Source of the DNA: JBMNKL01 sp050261495
Lineage (GTDB): Bacteria > Bacillota > Clostridia > Acetivibrionales > DTU013
Length of the DNA stretch: 64,000 bases
Direction of reading: 5' to 3'
Assembly (NCBI GenBank): GCA_050261495.1
Contig: JBLNDI010000146.1
Coordinates: 27,087 to 91,086 of the forward strand
The translations under genes and the position numbers were made by a program. Position 1 is the first letter of the stretch. Each line of letters opens with the position of its first letter. Below, piece by piece: positions 25,379-35,099 of this stretch. Under the pieces are notes generated by a model. That model ran no database searches. It saw only the letters and a list, made by a program, of their open reading frames with translations, and was not told the DNA's origin.

Positions 25379-26029
25379 ATGAATAAGAAACTTACCGATA
25401 AGCAACAGCAGATCCTTGATTTCGTAAATAAGCAGGTCGAGGAAAAAGGTTATCCACCCTCGGTGCGTGAAATATGCAGCGCTGTTGGCTTTAAATCAAC
25501 CTCTACCGTGCACGGATACCTGGAGAAGCTGAAAAATGAAGGACTTATACTGAAGGATCCCACAAAACCCCGGGCCCTGAGAGTGCTGAACGGCAATAAA
25601 AAGCCGCGGCAGAGCGGAAATATATACCCTAAGGATTATTATTCCGGAAAAGAACTGGTTGATATCCCTATTGTCGGCAAAGTAACCGCCGGAGCTCCTA
25701 TTCTCGCTGTTGAAAATATAGAGGATACGTTCCCTCTTCCCGTAGAATATGTCCAGAATTCCACGGCGTTCATGCTCAGGGTTAGAGGTGAAAGCATGGT
25801 TGAAGCCGGTATCCTGGACGGCGATCTTGTGCTGGTAAAACAGCAGCCCACCGTTTCAAACGGCGATATAGCGGTAGTTCTTATCGGCGATGAAGCCACA
25901 GTCAAAACATTCTACAAGGAAAAAGGATATGTGAGGCTTCAGCCTCAAAACCGCTACATGGACCCCATTATTGTACGCGACAACCTGACGGTGCTGGGTA
26001 AGGTAATCGGTTTGTTCAGAAAGTTTTAA
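25379..26029 (+). CDS. lexA: SOS repressor LexA
   Basis: Represses DNA-damage genes and cleaves itself when RecA is activated. Winged HTH at the N-terminus (LTDKQQQILDFVNKQVEEKG, FKSTSTVHGYLEKLKNEG). The self-cleavage bond is A104-G105 (KVTAGAPIL). The catalytic Ser is S139 (RGESMVEAG) and the Lys is K176 (EATVKTF). 216 residues. AAGGGG-type SD before the ATG. It is under its own three-box operator region. Confidence 0.98.
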   Translation: MNKKLTDKQQQILDFVNKQVEEKGYPPSVREICSAVGFKSTSTVHGYLEKLKNEGLILKDPTKPRALRVLNGNKKPRQSGNIYPKDYYSGKELVDIPIVGKVTAGAPILAVENIEDTFPLPVEYVQNSTAFMLRVRGESMVEAGILDGDLVLVKQQPTVSNGDIAVVLIGDEATVKTFYKEKGYVRLQPQNRYMDPIIVRDNLTVLGKVIGLFRKF

Positions 26030-26100
26030 GCGTATCAGCGCATCAAAAATTTTATGAAAGCCCATCGTCAAAGCATAGAAGACATATCGCACGCATGTAT

Positions 26101-26128
26101 AATCAAAGGGCATTTATGCCCCTTGATT
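26101..26128 (+). terminator. Hairpin between lexA and hfq
   Basis: AATCAAAGGGCAT/ATGCCCCTTGATT: 13 positions with one mismatch, two-base loop, followed by ATAAAATAAG. It lies between convergent genes and could serve either. The T tail is poor on both strands. Confidence 0.45.
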
Positions 26129-26151
26129 ATAAAATAAGCAAATCGGAATGA

Positions 26152-26394
26152 TTATTCCTTGTTTGCATCGTTAAATATGAAATTTACCGCTTTCATCGGG
26201 CTGATGGTTGAAATGGCATGTTTATAAACCAGTTGCTGCTTGCCGTCCGTCTCAAGCACAACCGTAAAATTATCAAAACCTTTGACCAATCCTTTCAGCT
26301 GGAAACCATTCGTAAGGTAAATGGTAACCGCCATGTGCTCTTTCCTCACCTGGTTTAAAAATACATCCTGCAGATTAATATTTGGCTTATTCAC
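26152..26394 (-). CDS. hfq: RNA chaperone Hfq, GTG start
   Basis: Hexameric Sm-like RNA-binding protein. [40 protein letters not shown] (Sm1) and [14 protein letters not shown] (Sm2, with the YKHA motif) are diagnostic. AAGGAGG eight bases upstream selects GTG at 26394, giving 80 residues with the usual N-terminus (VNKPNINLQ, read as Met). A longer ATG frame from 26487 adds an unrelated segment and encloses the SD. It follows miaA, the common miaA-hfq order. Confidence 0.96.
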   Translation of the reverse strand: MNKPNINLQDVFLNQVRKEHMAVTIYLTNGFQLKGLVKGFDNFTVVLETDGKQQLVYKHAISTISPMKAVNFIFNDANKE

Positions 26395-26548
26395 CTGGTA
26401 ATCCTCCTTAAAAATACTTCCTGCATGCGGGCAATATCGCAAAAGCAAGAACCATTGTAATGTAATATTTTGTTTTAATAAATTCATAACATATATATGC
26501 TGCGCTTAAAAAGGCAAATCATATCTTTATTGCCCCGGTTCAATTCTA

Positions 26549-27490
26549 CTAAATTATTCCATGTGTTGCAATACACTCCTGAACAATTTTTTCCGCCAGC
26601 GCCCTGAAATCGCTATCCTCATCAACATCAATCCAGTTTATTTCCTTCATTCTCCGAAACCAGGTCATCTGGCGCTTCGCATAACGTCTTGTGTTTTGCT
26701 TCAGTAAATTTACGGTCTCCTCAAGCGTTCGTTCCCCTCTTATGTACCCAAGCACCTCCTTGTACCCTATTCCCTGCATGGCCGTCGGGCCTTTATCATA
26801 GCCCATTTTCACCAGTCTTTCGACCTCTTCTGTCAGTCCTTTTTCAAGCATCATATCCACGCGTTTATTGATTCGTTCATACAATTTCTGCCGTTCCCAG
26901 TTCAAGCCGAATAACAGGAACCTGTAAGGCGGCGGCTTGAGCCTGGACATCCTCGAATGCTCGGAAATAGGCTTGTTCGTGTATGTGTAAACCTCAATAG
27001 CGCGTATTATTCTTTTTAAATCGTTCTCATGTATCCTGGCGGCAGCTTCCGGATCGATTTCCTTAAGCTTTTCGTGCAGGAAACGGTTGCCTTTCTCCGC
27101 CGCCTCTTTTTTCAGTGTTTCCCTAAATCCTTCGTCACAAACTGTTTCGGCGAAATCTATGTTATATACGAGCGAATTGATATAAAGCCCCGTGCCTCCG
27201 ACGACTATTGCGCGCTTTCCTTCTTCGTTTATTTTCTTTATGTATCCCAATGCCAGTTCACGGTATTTGGCCACGCTAAATTTCTCGTCAGGATACGCCT
27301 CGTCGATCATGTAATGCTTTATGCCCGACATTTCCTCCTTGTCCGGTTTTGCAGTCCCGATATCCATATACTTGTAAACCTGCATGGAATCAGCGGAGAC
27401 AATGCTTGCGTCAATCAACCGGGCAAGTTCTATGGACAGCCTTGTTTTTCCAGACGCCGTTGGACCTACGATAACAATAATAGGCTCCAT
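26549..27490 (-). CDS. miaA: tRNA dimethylallyltransferase MiaA
   Basis: Adds the isopentenyl group to A37 of tRNAs reading UNN codons, the first step before MiaB. P-loop IVGPTASGKTRLS, SADSMQVYKYMDIGTAKP, GGTGLYINSLVY and QMTWFRR at the end are typical. From the ATG at 27490 it has 313 residues and begins MEPIIVIVG, the usual family start; the SD (AAGGAG) is 14 bases away, rather far, so a TTG at 27523 remains possible. It follows mutL. Confidence 0.95.
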   Translation of the reverse strand: MEPIIVIVGPTASGKTRLSIELARLIDASIVSADSMQVYKYMDIGTAKPDKEEMSGIKHYMIDEAYPDEKFSVAKYRELALGYIKKINEEGKRAIVVGGTGLYINSLVYNIDFAETVCDEGFRETLKKEAAEKGNRFLHEKLKEIDPEAAARIHENDLKRIIRAIEVYTYTNKPISEHSRMSRLKPPPYRFLLFGLNWERQKLYERINKRVDMMLEKGLTEEVERLVKMGYDKGPTAMQGIGYKEVLGYIRGERTLEETVNLLKQNTRRYAKRQMTWFRRMKEINWIDVDEDSDFRALAEKIVQECIATHGII

Positions 27491-27544
27491 TTCAGGTAGC
27501 AGCGCTCCTTCCTCACTTACCAATTATACCCAGTGTAAGGTCTT

Positions 27545-29497
27545 TTATACAATACGTTTAAATAATTTTTCCAGTTCATAACGGCCAAGCCTGAACAGTA
27601 CCGGCCGCCCATGCGGACATGTATATGGATTTTCCAGTCCGCCCAGCCTTTCAAGAAGCGCTTCGATTTCCCTTTCATCGAGCTTCTTGTTAGCCTTGAC
27701 TGCCGATCTGCACGCAATCCTGTACAATACTTCGTCGGCTATGACGCTTTTATCGGCGCTCTTGCCGTTCATGGCAAAATCAAGCATCTGCATGAACAAT
27801 TCCTTTATGTTTGCGCCATCTTCCATGTATGGCACGGAACGTATTATCAATGAATTCCTTCCGAAGCTTTCATAAGTGAAACCCAATTTTTCAAAAAACG
27901 GCGCTTCCTCCATTGCAAACCGGTACTCGCCGGCCGTGAGCTCAACATGCACGGCGTCAATCAGCACCTGGGAATAAACCTCGTTTTTTTCGTAAGCTTT
28001 TTTCAATTCCTCGTACCGTATGCGTTCATGCGCGGCATGCTGGTCCAAAAGGTAAATTTCATCGTTTCCTTCAATCAAAACATATGTATTAAACGCCTGG
28101 CCTATAATTTTCATTCCCCTCTTGAGTGAAAAACCGGCGCCGGATTCCGCCAGCAGCCCGGCTTCGTCGCAGTCGGGGGTTGCCTTGGCACATTTTCGCG
28201 AGCCTGACAGAATCAACCCGGTATTTATCCCGATTTTCTGCGGCACCACGTCTTTGTGCAGTATCATACCTTCGGATACTTTCCCGTCTCCCGGTATCGA
28301 GCCGCCTTCTGTTGCCGTCTCGTACACCTCGGCTATTCCGCCTCCCTCTGCTGTCTCACTTCCCGTGGCTGCCCCCCCTGCTGAAACTTCGCTGCTTCCC
28401 AGCAGCGTCGCGCCTCCCCGTACATCCCGGGCTCCGCGGGTTGCCCATGATGTGTGGGCTGCCCAGCCTTCATCGCTTTTCCATCGCTCCGGGACCGTTC
28501 TTATGCCGGACTGCAAAATCAGCGCATTGTTTACCGCGTGATATACCGCCCTGTAAATATCCTGCTCATTTGAAAACTTGACTTCCATTTTCGTAGGATG
28601 CACATTTACATCAACAGCAGCGGGATTTACCATGATATCGAGCAAAACAAAGGGATGCCTGTTCTTCATCAAAAACGTGGCATATGCCGCGTCTACTGCC
28701 GATGAAATAATCTTGTTCCTTATGTTTCTGCCGTTTACAAAAAACAACTGTCGATTCCTGTTAGAGCGCGCAATTTCTGCTTTCCCGGCAAAGCCCCGCA
28801 CGCTTGCATATTCATCGCTGTAATTTACATCCAACAGGTTCCTGGACGTTTCCGAGCCGTAAATACAGAATACCGCGCTTTTCAGATCACCGTTGCCGGG
28901 CGTGTGCATAATTGTTTCGCCATTGCTGGTAAGCCTGAAGGAAATATCCGGACGTCCAAGCGCTATCCTGCTTAAAACATCCGCGACCTGGTTTGCCTCT
29001 ATTGAGTCTTTTTTAAGAAATTTATATCTCGCCGGCGTATTATAAAACAGCTCACGGACCGTTATCGACGTCCCGACAGGACAACCGGCAGGCTTTTTTT
29101 CAATAATGCGCCCGCCTTTTATTTCCACGGATGTTCCCTGGACCGAATTTGCTGTTCTTGTCAGCATCAAAACGGAGGATACGGCGGAAATGCTTGCAAG
29201 CGCTTCTCCCCTGAATCCCATGGTTGTGATGTTTTCCAGGTCTTCCGGCTTTCTTATCTTGCTCGTGGCGTGCCTTTCAAAAGATAGTTCCGCGTCATCT
29301 TCCTCGATGCCGCTGCCGTTGTCTGTAACACGGATAAATTTAATCCCGCCTCCGCGGATTTCGACGGAAATAATTGTAGCCCCGGCGTCGATGGAGTTCT
29401 CAACCAGTTCTTTTACAACCGATGCAGGCCTTTCAATCACTTCGCCGGCTGCTATCTTATTGGAGGTGTTTTCATCAAGTATGATTATTTTTCCCAT
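27545..29497 (-). CDS. mutL: DNA mismatch repair endonuclease MutL
   Basis: GHKL ATPase linking MutS to strand incision. ATPase motifs near the N-terminus: IAAGEVIERPASVVKELVEN, DNGSGI, HATSKI and GFRGEALASI. Residues about 350-430 form a Gly/Ala/Ser/Glu-rich linker. The C-terminal domain keeps the endonuclease motif DQHAAHERIRYEE and CPHGRP, so this is a nicking MutL, as expected without MutH. GGAAGG selects the ATG at 29497 (MGKIIIL), two bases after the mutS stop. Confidence 0.97.
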   Translation of the reverse strand: MGKIIILDENTSNKIAAGEVIERPASVVKELVENSIDAGATIISVEIRGGGIKFIRVTDNGSGIEEDDAELSFERHATSKIRKPEDLENITTMGFRGEALASISAVSSVLMLTRTANSVQGTSVEIKGGRIIEKKPAGCPVGTSITVRELFYNTPARYKFLKKDSIEANQVADVLSRIALGRPDISFRLTSNGETIMHTPGNGDLKSAVFCIYGSETSRNLLDVNYSDEYASVRGFAGKAEIARSNRNRQLFFVNGRNIRNKIISSAVDAAYATFLMKNRHPFVLLDIMVNPAAVDVNVHPTKMEVKFSNEQDIYRAVYHAVNNALILQSGIRTVPERWKSDEGWAAHTSWATRGARDVRGGATLLGSSEVSAGGAATGSETAEGGGIAEVYETATEGGSIPGDGKVSEGMILHKDVVPQKIGINTGLILSGSRKCAKATPDCDEAGLLAESGAGFSLKRGMKIIGQAFNTYVLIEGNDEIYLLDQHAAHERIRYEELKKAYEKNEVYSQVLIDAVHVELTAGEYRFAMEEAPFFEKLGFTYESFGRNSLIIRSVPYMEDGANIKELFMQMLDFAMNGKSADKSVIADEVLYRIACRSAVKANKKLDEREIEALLERLGGLENPYTCPHGRPVLFRLGRYELEKLFKRIV

Positions 29498-29499
29498 GA

Positions 29500-32115
29500 T
29501 CAACCCTTCCTGGCTTTTTGCTGCAGCCTGTACAATGTGTTCATGGCATCTATAGGCGTTATGTTTGAGATGTCAAAGGATTTCAGTTCTTCCAGCACTT
29601 CCTTGCCAATTTTATCTTCACTGCCGTTGGCAATGAAAAACTCGATCTGGCCTTCAATCGGCAGCTTGCTGCGGCGGACTTTCTTCTTGCTGATATCGGC
29701 TGCCTCCAGTTCCTTCAGCAGTTCCTTGGCCCTGTCAATGACGATCTGCGGAACGCCGGCCAGTTTTGCGACCTGTATTCCGTAGCTTCCGTCTGCTCCT
29801 CCCCGGATTATTTTTCTCAGGAAAATTATATCGTCCCCTTTTTCTTTTACCGCTATGCAGTAATTTTTTATTCCCGGAAGCTTGCCTTCCAGTTCGGTCA
29901 ATTCGTGGTAATGCGTCGCAAAAAGCGTCCTGCTTCCTACTTTTTCCTTGTCGGAAATGTACTCTATCACCGACCAGGCTATACTGAGGCCGTCAAAAGT
30001 ACTCGTTCCCCTGCCGATTTCATCCAGCACAAGCAAGCTTCTCCGGGTCGCGTTTTCCAATATGTTCGCGACTTCCGACATTTCTACCATGAATGTGCTC
30101 TGACCCGCCGCGAGGTCGTCCGATGCGCCTACTCTCGTGAATATCCTGTCCGCAACGCCTATCACCGCGGAATCGGCAGGCACAAAACTCCCTATCTGGG
30201 CCATTATTACAATCAAAGCAACCTGCCTCATATATGTCGATTTGCCTGCCATATTGGGCCCGGTAATAATGGAGAGCCTGTTGTCTTCCATGTCAATATA
30301 CGTGTCGTTCGGAACGAAAGCCCCCTGTTCCAGCATTTTCTCAACCACGGGATGCCTTCCGGCCTTTATGTCTATGACGCCGTCATTATTCACTTCAGGT
30401 TTGCAATAGTTTTCCCTGTCTGCAACTTCTGCAAGCGTGCACAGCACATCCAGCTCGGATATGCACGCGGCTGTTTTTTTAATCCTTTCGGCCTGTAAAG
30501 CGATTTTTTCCCTTATCTCGGCAAATAACCCGTATTCAAGCTCTACTACCTTGCTTTCGGCGCCCAGGATGGTTTCCTCCATCTCTTTAAGCTCCTGCGT
30601 CACGTACCTTTCGCAATTGGCCAGCGTCTGTTTTCTTATGTATTCCGGCGGGACCAGGTGGTAGTATGATTTCGTAACCTCAAGGTAATAGCCGAATACT
30701 TTTGTATAGCCTACTTTCAGGTTTTTGATTCCTGTTTTTTCCCTTTCGGAAGCCTCCAGCGACAGGATCCACTCTTTTCCCCCCGCGGCTGCTTTCCTGA
30801 GCCTGTCCACTTCCTCGCTGAATCCTTCCCTGATAATTCCGCCTTCCTTTACGGATAAGGGCGGGTCGTCAACAATTGAGCGCCCGATAAGGTCAGTTAT
30901 GTCCTCCAGGCTTTCCATCATTTCATTATTCTTAACGGCAAGGCATGAACTGCACGCCGACAGCATCTCTTTTATGTACGGAACCTGCAGGAGCGAATTT
31001 TTCAATGCGACAAGGTCCCTGCAGTTGGCGCTGCCCATTACCACTCTTCCTGCCAGTCTCTCAATATCATATACTCTTTTGAGCAATTCCCGCAGTTCCA
31101 TCCGTACCATGAACCTGTCCTTGAATTCGGCAACCGCCTCAAGCCGCTCCTCTATGTCCCCGGTATTCACCAGCGGCTGTTCCAGCCACCTTCTGAGGGT
31201 TCTTGCGCCCATGGAGGTAACAGTCCTGTCAAGCACCCATAATAGCGTGCCTTTTTTCAGCTTGTCCCGGATGGTTTCAGTCAATTCAAGGTTTCTCCTC
31301 GTGGATGCGTCAAGCGTCATGTATTCTTCAATCCGGTATACGTTGATGTTTCGAATGTTATCAAGGCTGGATTTCTGCGTTTGCTCGAGGTAATGAAAAA
31401 GCGCCCCGCACGCATTCAGGCTTAATTCCGCCTGATCGTCGGGCAGAGGCGCCGGGCCGAATCTCCTGGAGAGTATTTCCGCCGCGTAATTGTCGCTGAA
31501 GTATTGGTCGTCAATCAAGGTAAAAAACGCGTTGAACCGCGTCTTCAACCGTTCCATGAACGCGGTGTTCCCGTAAAGCGCATTGTTTGCGATAATTTCG
31601 GCGGGAGAGTATTTTGCAATCTCATCCTGAATCTTGTCAAAAGTATTACCCCAGGTTATCCTGGTAGTCGAAAAATCCCCTGTGGAAACATCCACAACTG
31701 CAAAACCGCACATGAAGCCTTTCAGGTATATCGATACAAGAAAGTTGTTCTTCTTCTCGTCAAGCATGGATGTTTCGGTTACCGTGCCGGGAGTGACAAC
31801 CCTTACAACCTCCCTTTTTACCAGCCCCTTGGCCAGCGCCGGGTCCTCAACCTGTTCGCATATGGCCACCTTGTATCCTTTTGATATGAGCTTTGCAATA
31901 TATCCGTCAACCGAATGGTAAGGCACCCCGCACATCGGGGCCCTTTCATCAAGCCCGCAATCACGGCCGGTCAGCGCAATCTCCAGTTCCCTGGACGCCA
32001 GGACCGCGTCGTCGAAAAACATCTCGTAAAAATCGCCCAACCTGAACATGAGTATGCAATCCCTGTATTGTTCTTTTGTATCCAGGTATTGCTGCATCAT
32101 TGGCGTGACAGGCAT
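29500..32115 (-). CDS. mutS: DNA mismatch recognition protein MutS
   Basis: Binds mismatches and recruits MutL. N-terminal mismatch domain with the wedging Phe-x-Glu (MFRLGDFYEMFFDDA), core domain, then ABC-type ATPase: Walker A ITGPNMAGKSTYMRQ, signature STFMVEMSEVANIL, Walker B LLVLDEIGRGTSTFDG and switch FATHYHELT. 871 residues, full length. The C-terminal helix-turn-helix region ends 2 bases before mutL. GAGG is ten bases before the ATG. Confidence 0.98.
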   Translation of the reverse strand: MPVTPMMQQYLDTKEQYRDCILMFRLGDFYEMFFDDAVLASRELEIALTGRDCGLDERAPMCGVPYHSVDGYIAKLISKGYKVAICEQVEDPALAKGLVKREVVRVVTPGTVTETSMLDEKKNNFLVSIYLKGFMCGFAVVDVSTGDFSTTRITWGNTFDKIQDEIAKYSPAEIIANNALYGNTAFMERLKTRFNAFFTLIDDQYFSDNYAAEILSRRFGPAPLPDDQAELSLNACGALFHYLEQTQKSSLDNIRNINVYRIEEYMTLDASTRRNLELTETIRDKLKKGTLLWVLDRTVTSMGARTLRRWLEQPLVNTGDIEERLEAVAEFKDRFMVRMELRELLKRVYDIERLAGRVVMGSANCRDLVALKNSLLQVPYIKEMLSACSSCLAVKNNEMMESLEDITDLIGRSIVDDPPLSVKEGGIIREGFSEEVDRLRKAAAGGKEWILSLEASEREKTGIKNLKVGYTKVFGYYLEVTKSYYHLVPPEYIRKQTLANCERYVTQELKEMEETILGAESKVVELEYGLFAEIREKIALQAERIKKTAACISELDVLCTLAEVADRENYCKPEVNNDGVIDIKAGRHPVVEKMLEQGAFVPNDTYIDMEDNRLSIITGPNMAGKSTYMRQVALIVIMAQIGSFVPADSAVIGVADRIFTRVGASDDLAAGQSTFMVEMSEVANILENATRRSLLVLDEIGRGTSTFDGLSIAWSVIEYISDKEKVGSRTLFATHYHELTELEGKLPGIKNYCIAVKEKGDDIIFLRKIIRGGADGSYGIQVAKLAGVPQIVIDRAKELLKELEAADISKKKVRRSKLPIEGQIEFFIANGSEDKIGKEVLEELKSFDISNITPIDAMNTLYRLQQKARKG

Positions 32116-32201
32116 AATTCAAAGACCTCACTTGAAAATTTATATCTATATCATAATCCTGTATCTATTTCGCAAGCTTGCAAGCAGCTTTATTCCGGAT
32201 T

Positions 32202-33611
32202 TCAGACCGGTTCGCCATCCAGCGACCACGTGCCGGTACCGGTTATTTTCACGTTTGCAAGTCTTCCCGTCATTTCGGGATTTCCCTTGAAGTTTACAAT
32301 CTTGTTTGTCCTCGTCCGTCCCGTCAGCACGTTTATATTGTTCTTGCTCGGCCCCTCGACCAGCACTTCCAGGACTTTGCCTGCAAGCCTTTCATTAATT
32401 TCCCTGCCGATTTCGTTTTGTATGGAAACGAGAGCGTCGAAGCGCGCTTTTTTTACTTCCTCGCTGACTTCCCAGCCCTTTTCCGCGGCAGGAGTACCCA
32501 TTCGCTTTGAATAAAGGAACGTGTATACAAAATCGAATTTTACCCTTTCAACAAGGTCCAGCGTATCTTCAAAATCTTTATCGGTTTCTCCCGGGTAACC
32601 GACAATTATATCGGTCGTAATGGAAATATCCGGTACGTGTTCCCTTATCCGGTTCACAAGGGCGAAATAGTGTTCCCTTGTATACTTCCGGTTCATATCT
32701 TTCAATACTGCGTTGCTTCCGGCTTGCACTGGCAGGTGCAGGTGTTCGCACACCTTGCCGCAATCACGCATTGCAAGTATCAATTCGTCCGAAAGGTCCT
32801 TCGGGTGCGAAGTCATGAAGCGGATCCGTTCAATACCGTCCACCTCGTTCAGTCTTCTCAGGAGCCCGGCAAAGCTGATCTTTTCCGCCAGGTCTTTACC
32901 GTATGAATTTACGTTCTGCCCTAACAGCGTAATCTCCTTGTAACCCTGGCGCCCGAGCATCCTGGCCTCATTAATGATGTCTTCGGGCTTCCTGCTTCTT
33001 TCGCGCCCCCTGACATACGGCACAATGCAGTAGGAGCAAAAATTATTGCATCCGTAAATTATTGTTATCCATGCCTTAACGCCGTGCTCGCGTCTTATCG
33101 GCATCCCTTCGGCAATATGCCCGTCCCCGGCGGATACATCGACGACGGGGGCTTCGGAGTTCAGGGCCTTGTAAAGCAATTCAGGAAACCTGTACAGGTT
33201 GAATGTTCCGAATACCAGGTCAACATGCCTGTATTTTTCCAGGATATGATTCACGACCCTGTCTTGCTGCGCCATGCAGCCGCAAACAGCGATTATTGCA
33301 TCAGGTTTCCGGTTTTTCAGCGCCTTTAGCGAGCCGAGATGGCCATAAACCTTGAGTTCTGCGTTTTCTCTCACGCAGCAGGTATTATATATAACCAGGT
33401 CGCTTTCCCCGAGCCTGTCCGCCCGTGCGTACCCCATTGCCTCAAGCATACCTGCCAGCTTTTCCGAGTCGTTTTCATTCATCTGGCAGCCATAGGTACG
33501 TATTGAATATCTCTTGTTCAATCCCGGCTCCCGTTCCCGGACCAGGCGCATAAATGCTTCCTGCCTGGTGGTTTCTTCTTCGTTGACTATAGCCTCATTC
33601 CTTGTGTCCAA
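32202..33611 (-). CDS. miaB: tRNA-2-methylthio-N6-dimethylallyladenosine synthase MiaB, TTG start
   Basis: Radical SAM methylthiotransferase that thiomethylates i6A37, following MiaA. N-terminal domain with cluster cysteines in [23 protein letters not shown] and CGCMAQQ. Radical SAM CxxxCxxC in [18 protein letters not shown]-terminal TRAM domain ([23 protein letters not shown]). 469 residues. GGAGG ten bases upstream supports TTG at 33611. Confidence 0.96.
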   Translation of the reverse strand: MDTRNEAIVNEEETTRQEAFMRLVREREPGLNKRYSIRTYGCQMNENDSEKLAGMLEAMGYARADRLGESDLVIYNTCCVRENAELKVYGHLGSLKALKNRKPDAIIAVCGCMAQQDRVVNHILEKYRHVDLVFGTFNLYRFPELLYKALNSEAPVVDVSAGDGHIAEGMPIRREHGVKAWITIIYGCNNFCSYCIVPYVRGRERSRKPEDIINEARMLGRQGYKEITLLGQNVNSYGKDLAEKISFAGLLRRLNEVDGIERIRFMTSHPKDLSDELILAMRDCGKVCEHLHLPVQAGSNAVLKDMNRKYTREHYFALVNRIREHVPDISITTDIIVGYPGETDKDFEDTLDLVERVKFDFVYTFLYSKRMGTPAAEKGWEVSEEVKKARFDALVSIQNEIGREINERLAGKVLEVLVEGPSKNNINVLTGRTRTNKIVNFKGNPEMTGRLANVKITGTGTWSLDGEPV

Positions 33612-33717
33612 AAGCTGTATTCCTCCATAAACAATTAAGCGCCGGACGCTGGACTACAACCCGGATCCACGCGTCTTACCGGGGCAATGCCAGTATCCGG
33701 CTTCTGGTTTATTCTCT

Positions 33718-35082
33718 TCACCTATTATACCATTTGACCTTTAGCGCTTCAATTTTTTTATTGATCCCGTCCACGTCAACGGTATCAACCGGGTTGTCCG
33801 TCAATCCGTACTTTTTCTTCAACTCCAGTATTCTTTGCACGCTTTCATTTATTCTTGCCTCGGTTATGGAACCTGCCGCAACTGCCGCTTTTACTGCCTC
33901 GACCGCTTCTTTTTGCTCCCGGTAGCCGTGGCATACCAAAATGATGTCGCAACCTGCAATTATCGATCTTACGGCGGCATCGCCGATATTATAATTCTCT
34001 TCAATCGCGCCCATCGTCATGTCGTCTGTTATGACCAAGCCGTCAAATTGCATCTTGCCGCGCAATAACCCGGTAATTACGGCTTCCGAAAGTGTAGCGG
34101 GATATTCAGGGTCAATTTCCGTCAGTAAAATATGACCAACCATAACTACGTCGGCATTGTTAACGATAGCCTCTTTAAAAGGGACCAGTTCGAAATTCAT
34201 CAGCCTGTCGAGGCTATGATTCACTTTTGGCAGTTCCTTGTGGGAATCGGCAACCGTATCGCCGTGTCCGGGAAAATGCTTGACCACCGGGATGACGCCT
34301 TCGCCGGATATGCCCTTCATTGCCTGTACGCCCAGTCTTGCGACAATGTCGGGGTCCTGGCCGTACGACCTGTCACCGATAACCGTATTCCGGGGATTGC
34401 TCCATATATCAAGAACAGGGGCAAAGTTCATATTAAAGCCGAAAGCTTTAATCATTTCGGCAATCAAAGAGCCCATTTCATACGCACAATTGATATCGCC
34501 CGTTTCACCGATCGAAAAAGCCGTGGGTAATTCCGCAAGCTCGCCGGGCATCCTGCTTACACTGCCTCCTTCCTCATCAACGGATATGAAAAGAGGCGCC
34601 CTCGCGGAAATCCGTCCGTTACCGGCATTATTCCCGGTACACCCGGCATTTATGGTTTTGATGGAGTTCAACAAGCCAAGCAGTTGTTCCGGGCTGACAA
34701 CATTGCGGCGGAACAGCACGACGCCGCCAACGTGCTTTTCACATATCATTTCTTTCAGCTTGACGTCCGGTTCGCTTCCATCAAAGCCAATTATAAACAT
34801 CTGGCCTATTTTTTCTTCCAGGCTCATATTATTAATTGCGGCGCCGGTTAAATCCGCATCGCCGCCGGTTTGCCGCGGGTCAAGCCAATGTGCGTTATTC
34901 CGCCCGTTTTCTTTTTTACCCGGGTCACCTGGCGTTTCTTTAACAGCCGTGTTACTGTTTTCGGCATGCGTCGTTTTTTCAGAGCCGTCATCCCCTCCGG
35001 CGTAACCGCAGCAAGTGAATATACAAATAAAAGCTGCCAGTACGACAAGTGCTTTCCATGCTTTTTTAAGACAACCGTTCAA
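33718..35082 (-). CDS. nagZ: Glycoside hydrolase family 3 beta-N-acetylhexosaminidase, lipoprotein
   Basis: NagZ-type enzyme removing N-acetylglucosamine from wall fragments. GH3 motifs: KIGQMFIIGFDG, FISVDEEGGSVSRM, KHFPGHGDTVADSHKELP (the catalytic His loop) and LVITDDMTMGAIE (nucleophile Asp). The exported start is a TTG at 35082, with AAAGGAAG about ten bases upstream, giving signal sequence LVVLAAFICIFTCCG; C24 or C25 could be the lipid-modified cysteine. The frame runs open to 35163, but that extension overlaps the upstream gene and hides the SD. A Ser/Thr/Asn/Gly-rich linker precedes the enzyme. Confidence 0.88.
   Translation of the reverse strand: MNGCLKKAWKALVVLAAFICIFTCCGYAGGDDGSEKTTHAENSNTAVKETPGDPGKKENGRNNAHWLDPRQTGGDADLTGAAINNMSLEEKIGQMFIIGFDGSEPDVKLKEMICEKHVGGVVLFRRNVVSPEQLLGLLNSIKTINAGCTGNNAGNGRISARAPLFISVDEEGGSVSRMPGELAELPTAFSIGETGDINCAYEMGSLIAEMIKAFGFNMNFAPVLDIWSNPRNTVIGDRSYGQDPDIVARLGVQAMKGISGEGVIPVVKHFPGHGDTVADSHKELPKVNHSLDRLMNFELVPFKEAIVNNADVVMVGHILLTEIDPEYPATLSEAVITGLLRGKMQFDGLVITDDMTMGAIEENYNIGDAAVRSIIAGCDIILVCHGYREQKEAVEAVKAAVAAGSITEARINESVQRILELKKKYGLTDNPVDTVDVDGINKKIEALKVKWYNR
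33724..33752 (-). promoter_or_regulatory. Candidate promoter for miaB-mutS-mutL-miaA-hfq
   Basis: Minus strand TTGAAG (33752-33747), 17-base spacer, perfect TATAAT (33729-33724), lying within the last codons of nagZ and 113 bases before the miaB start. It would decouple the repair genes from the pyrimidine operon. Confidence 0.6.
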
Positions 35083-35099
35083 TTTTATCCGTTCTTCCT

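Noticed and set aside
26395..26487. N-terminal extension of Hfq
   Set aside because: The segment is not Hfq-like and contains the AAGGAGG that serves the GTG start.
30725..31393. 222-residue open frame opposite mutS
   Set aside because: Shadow frame; mutS is complete and conserved across the region.
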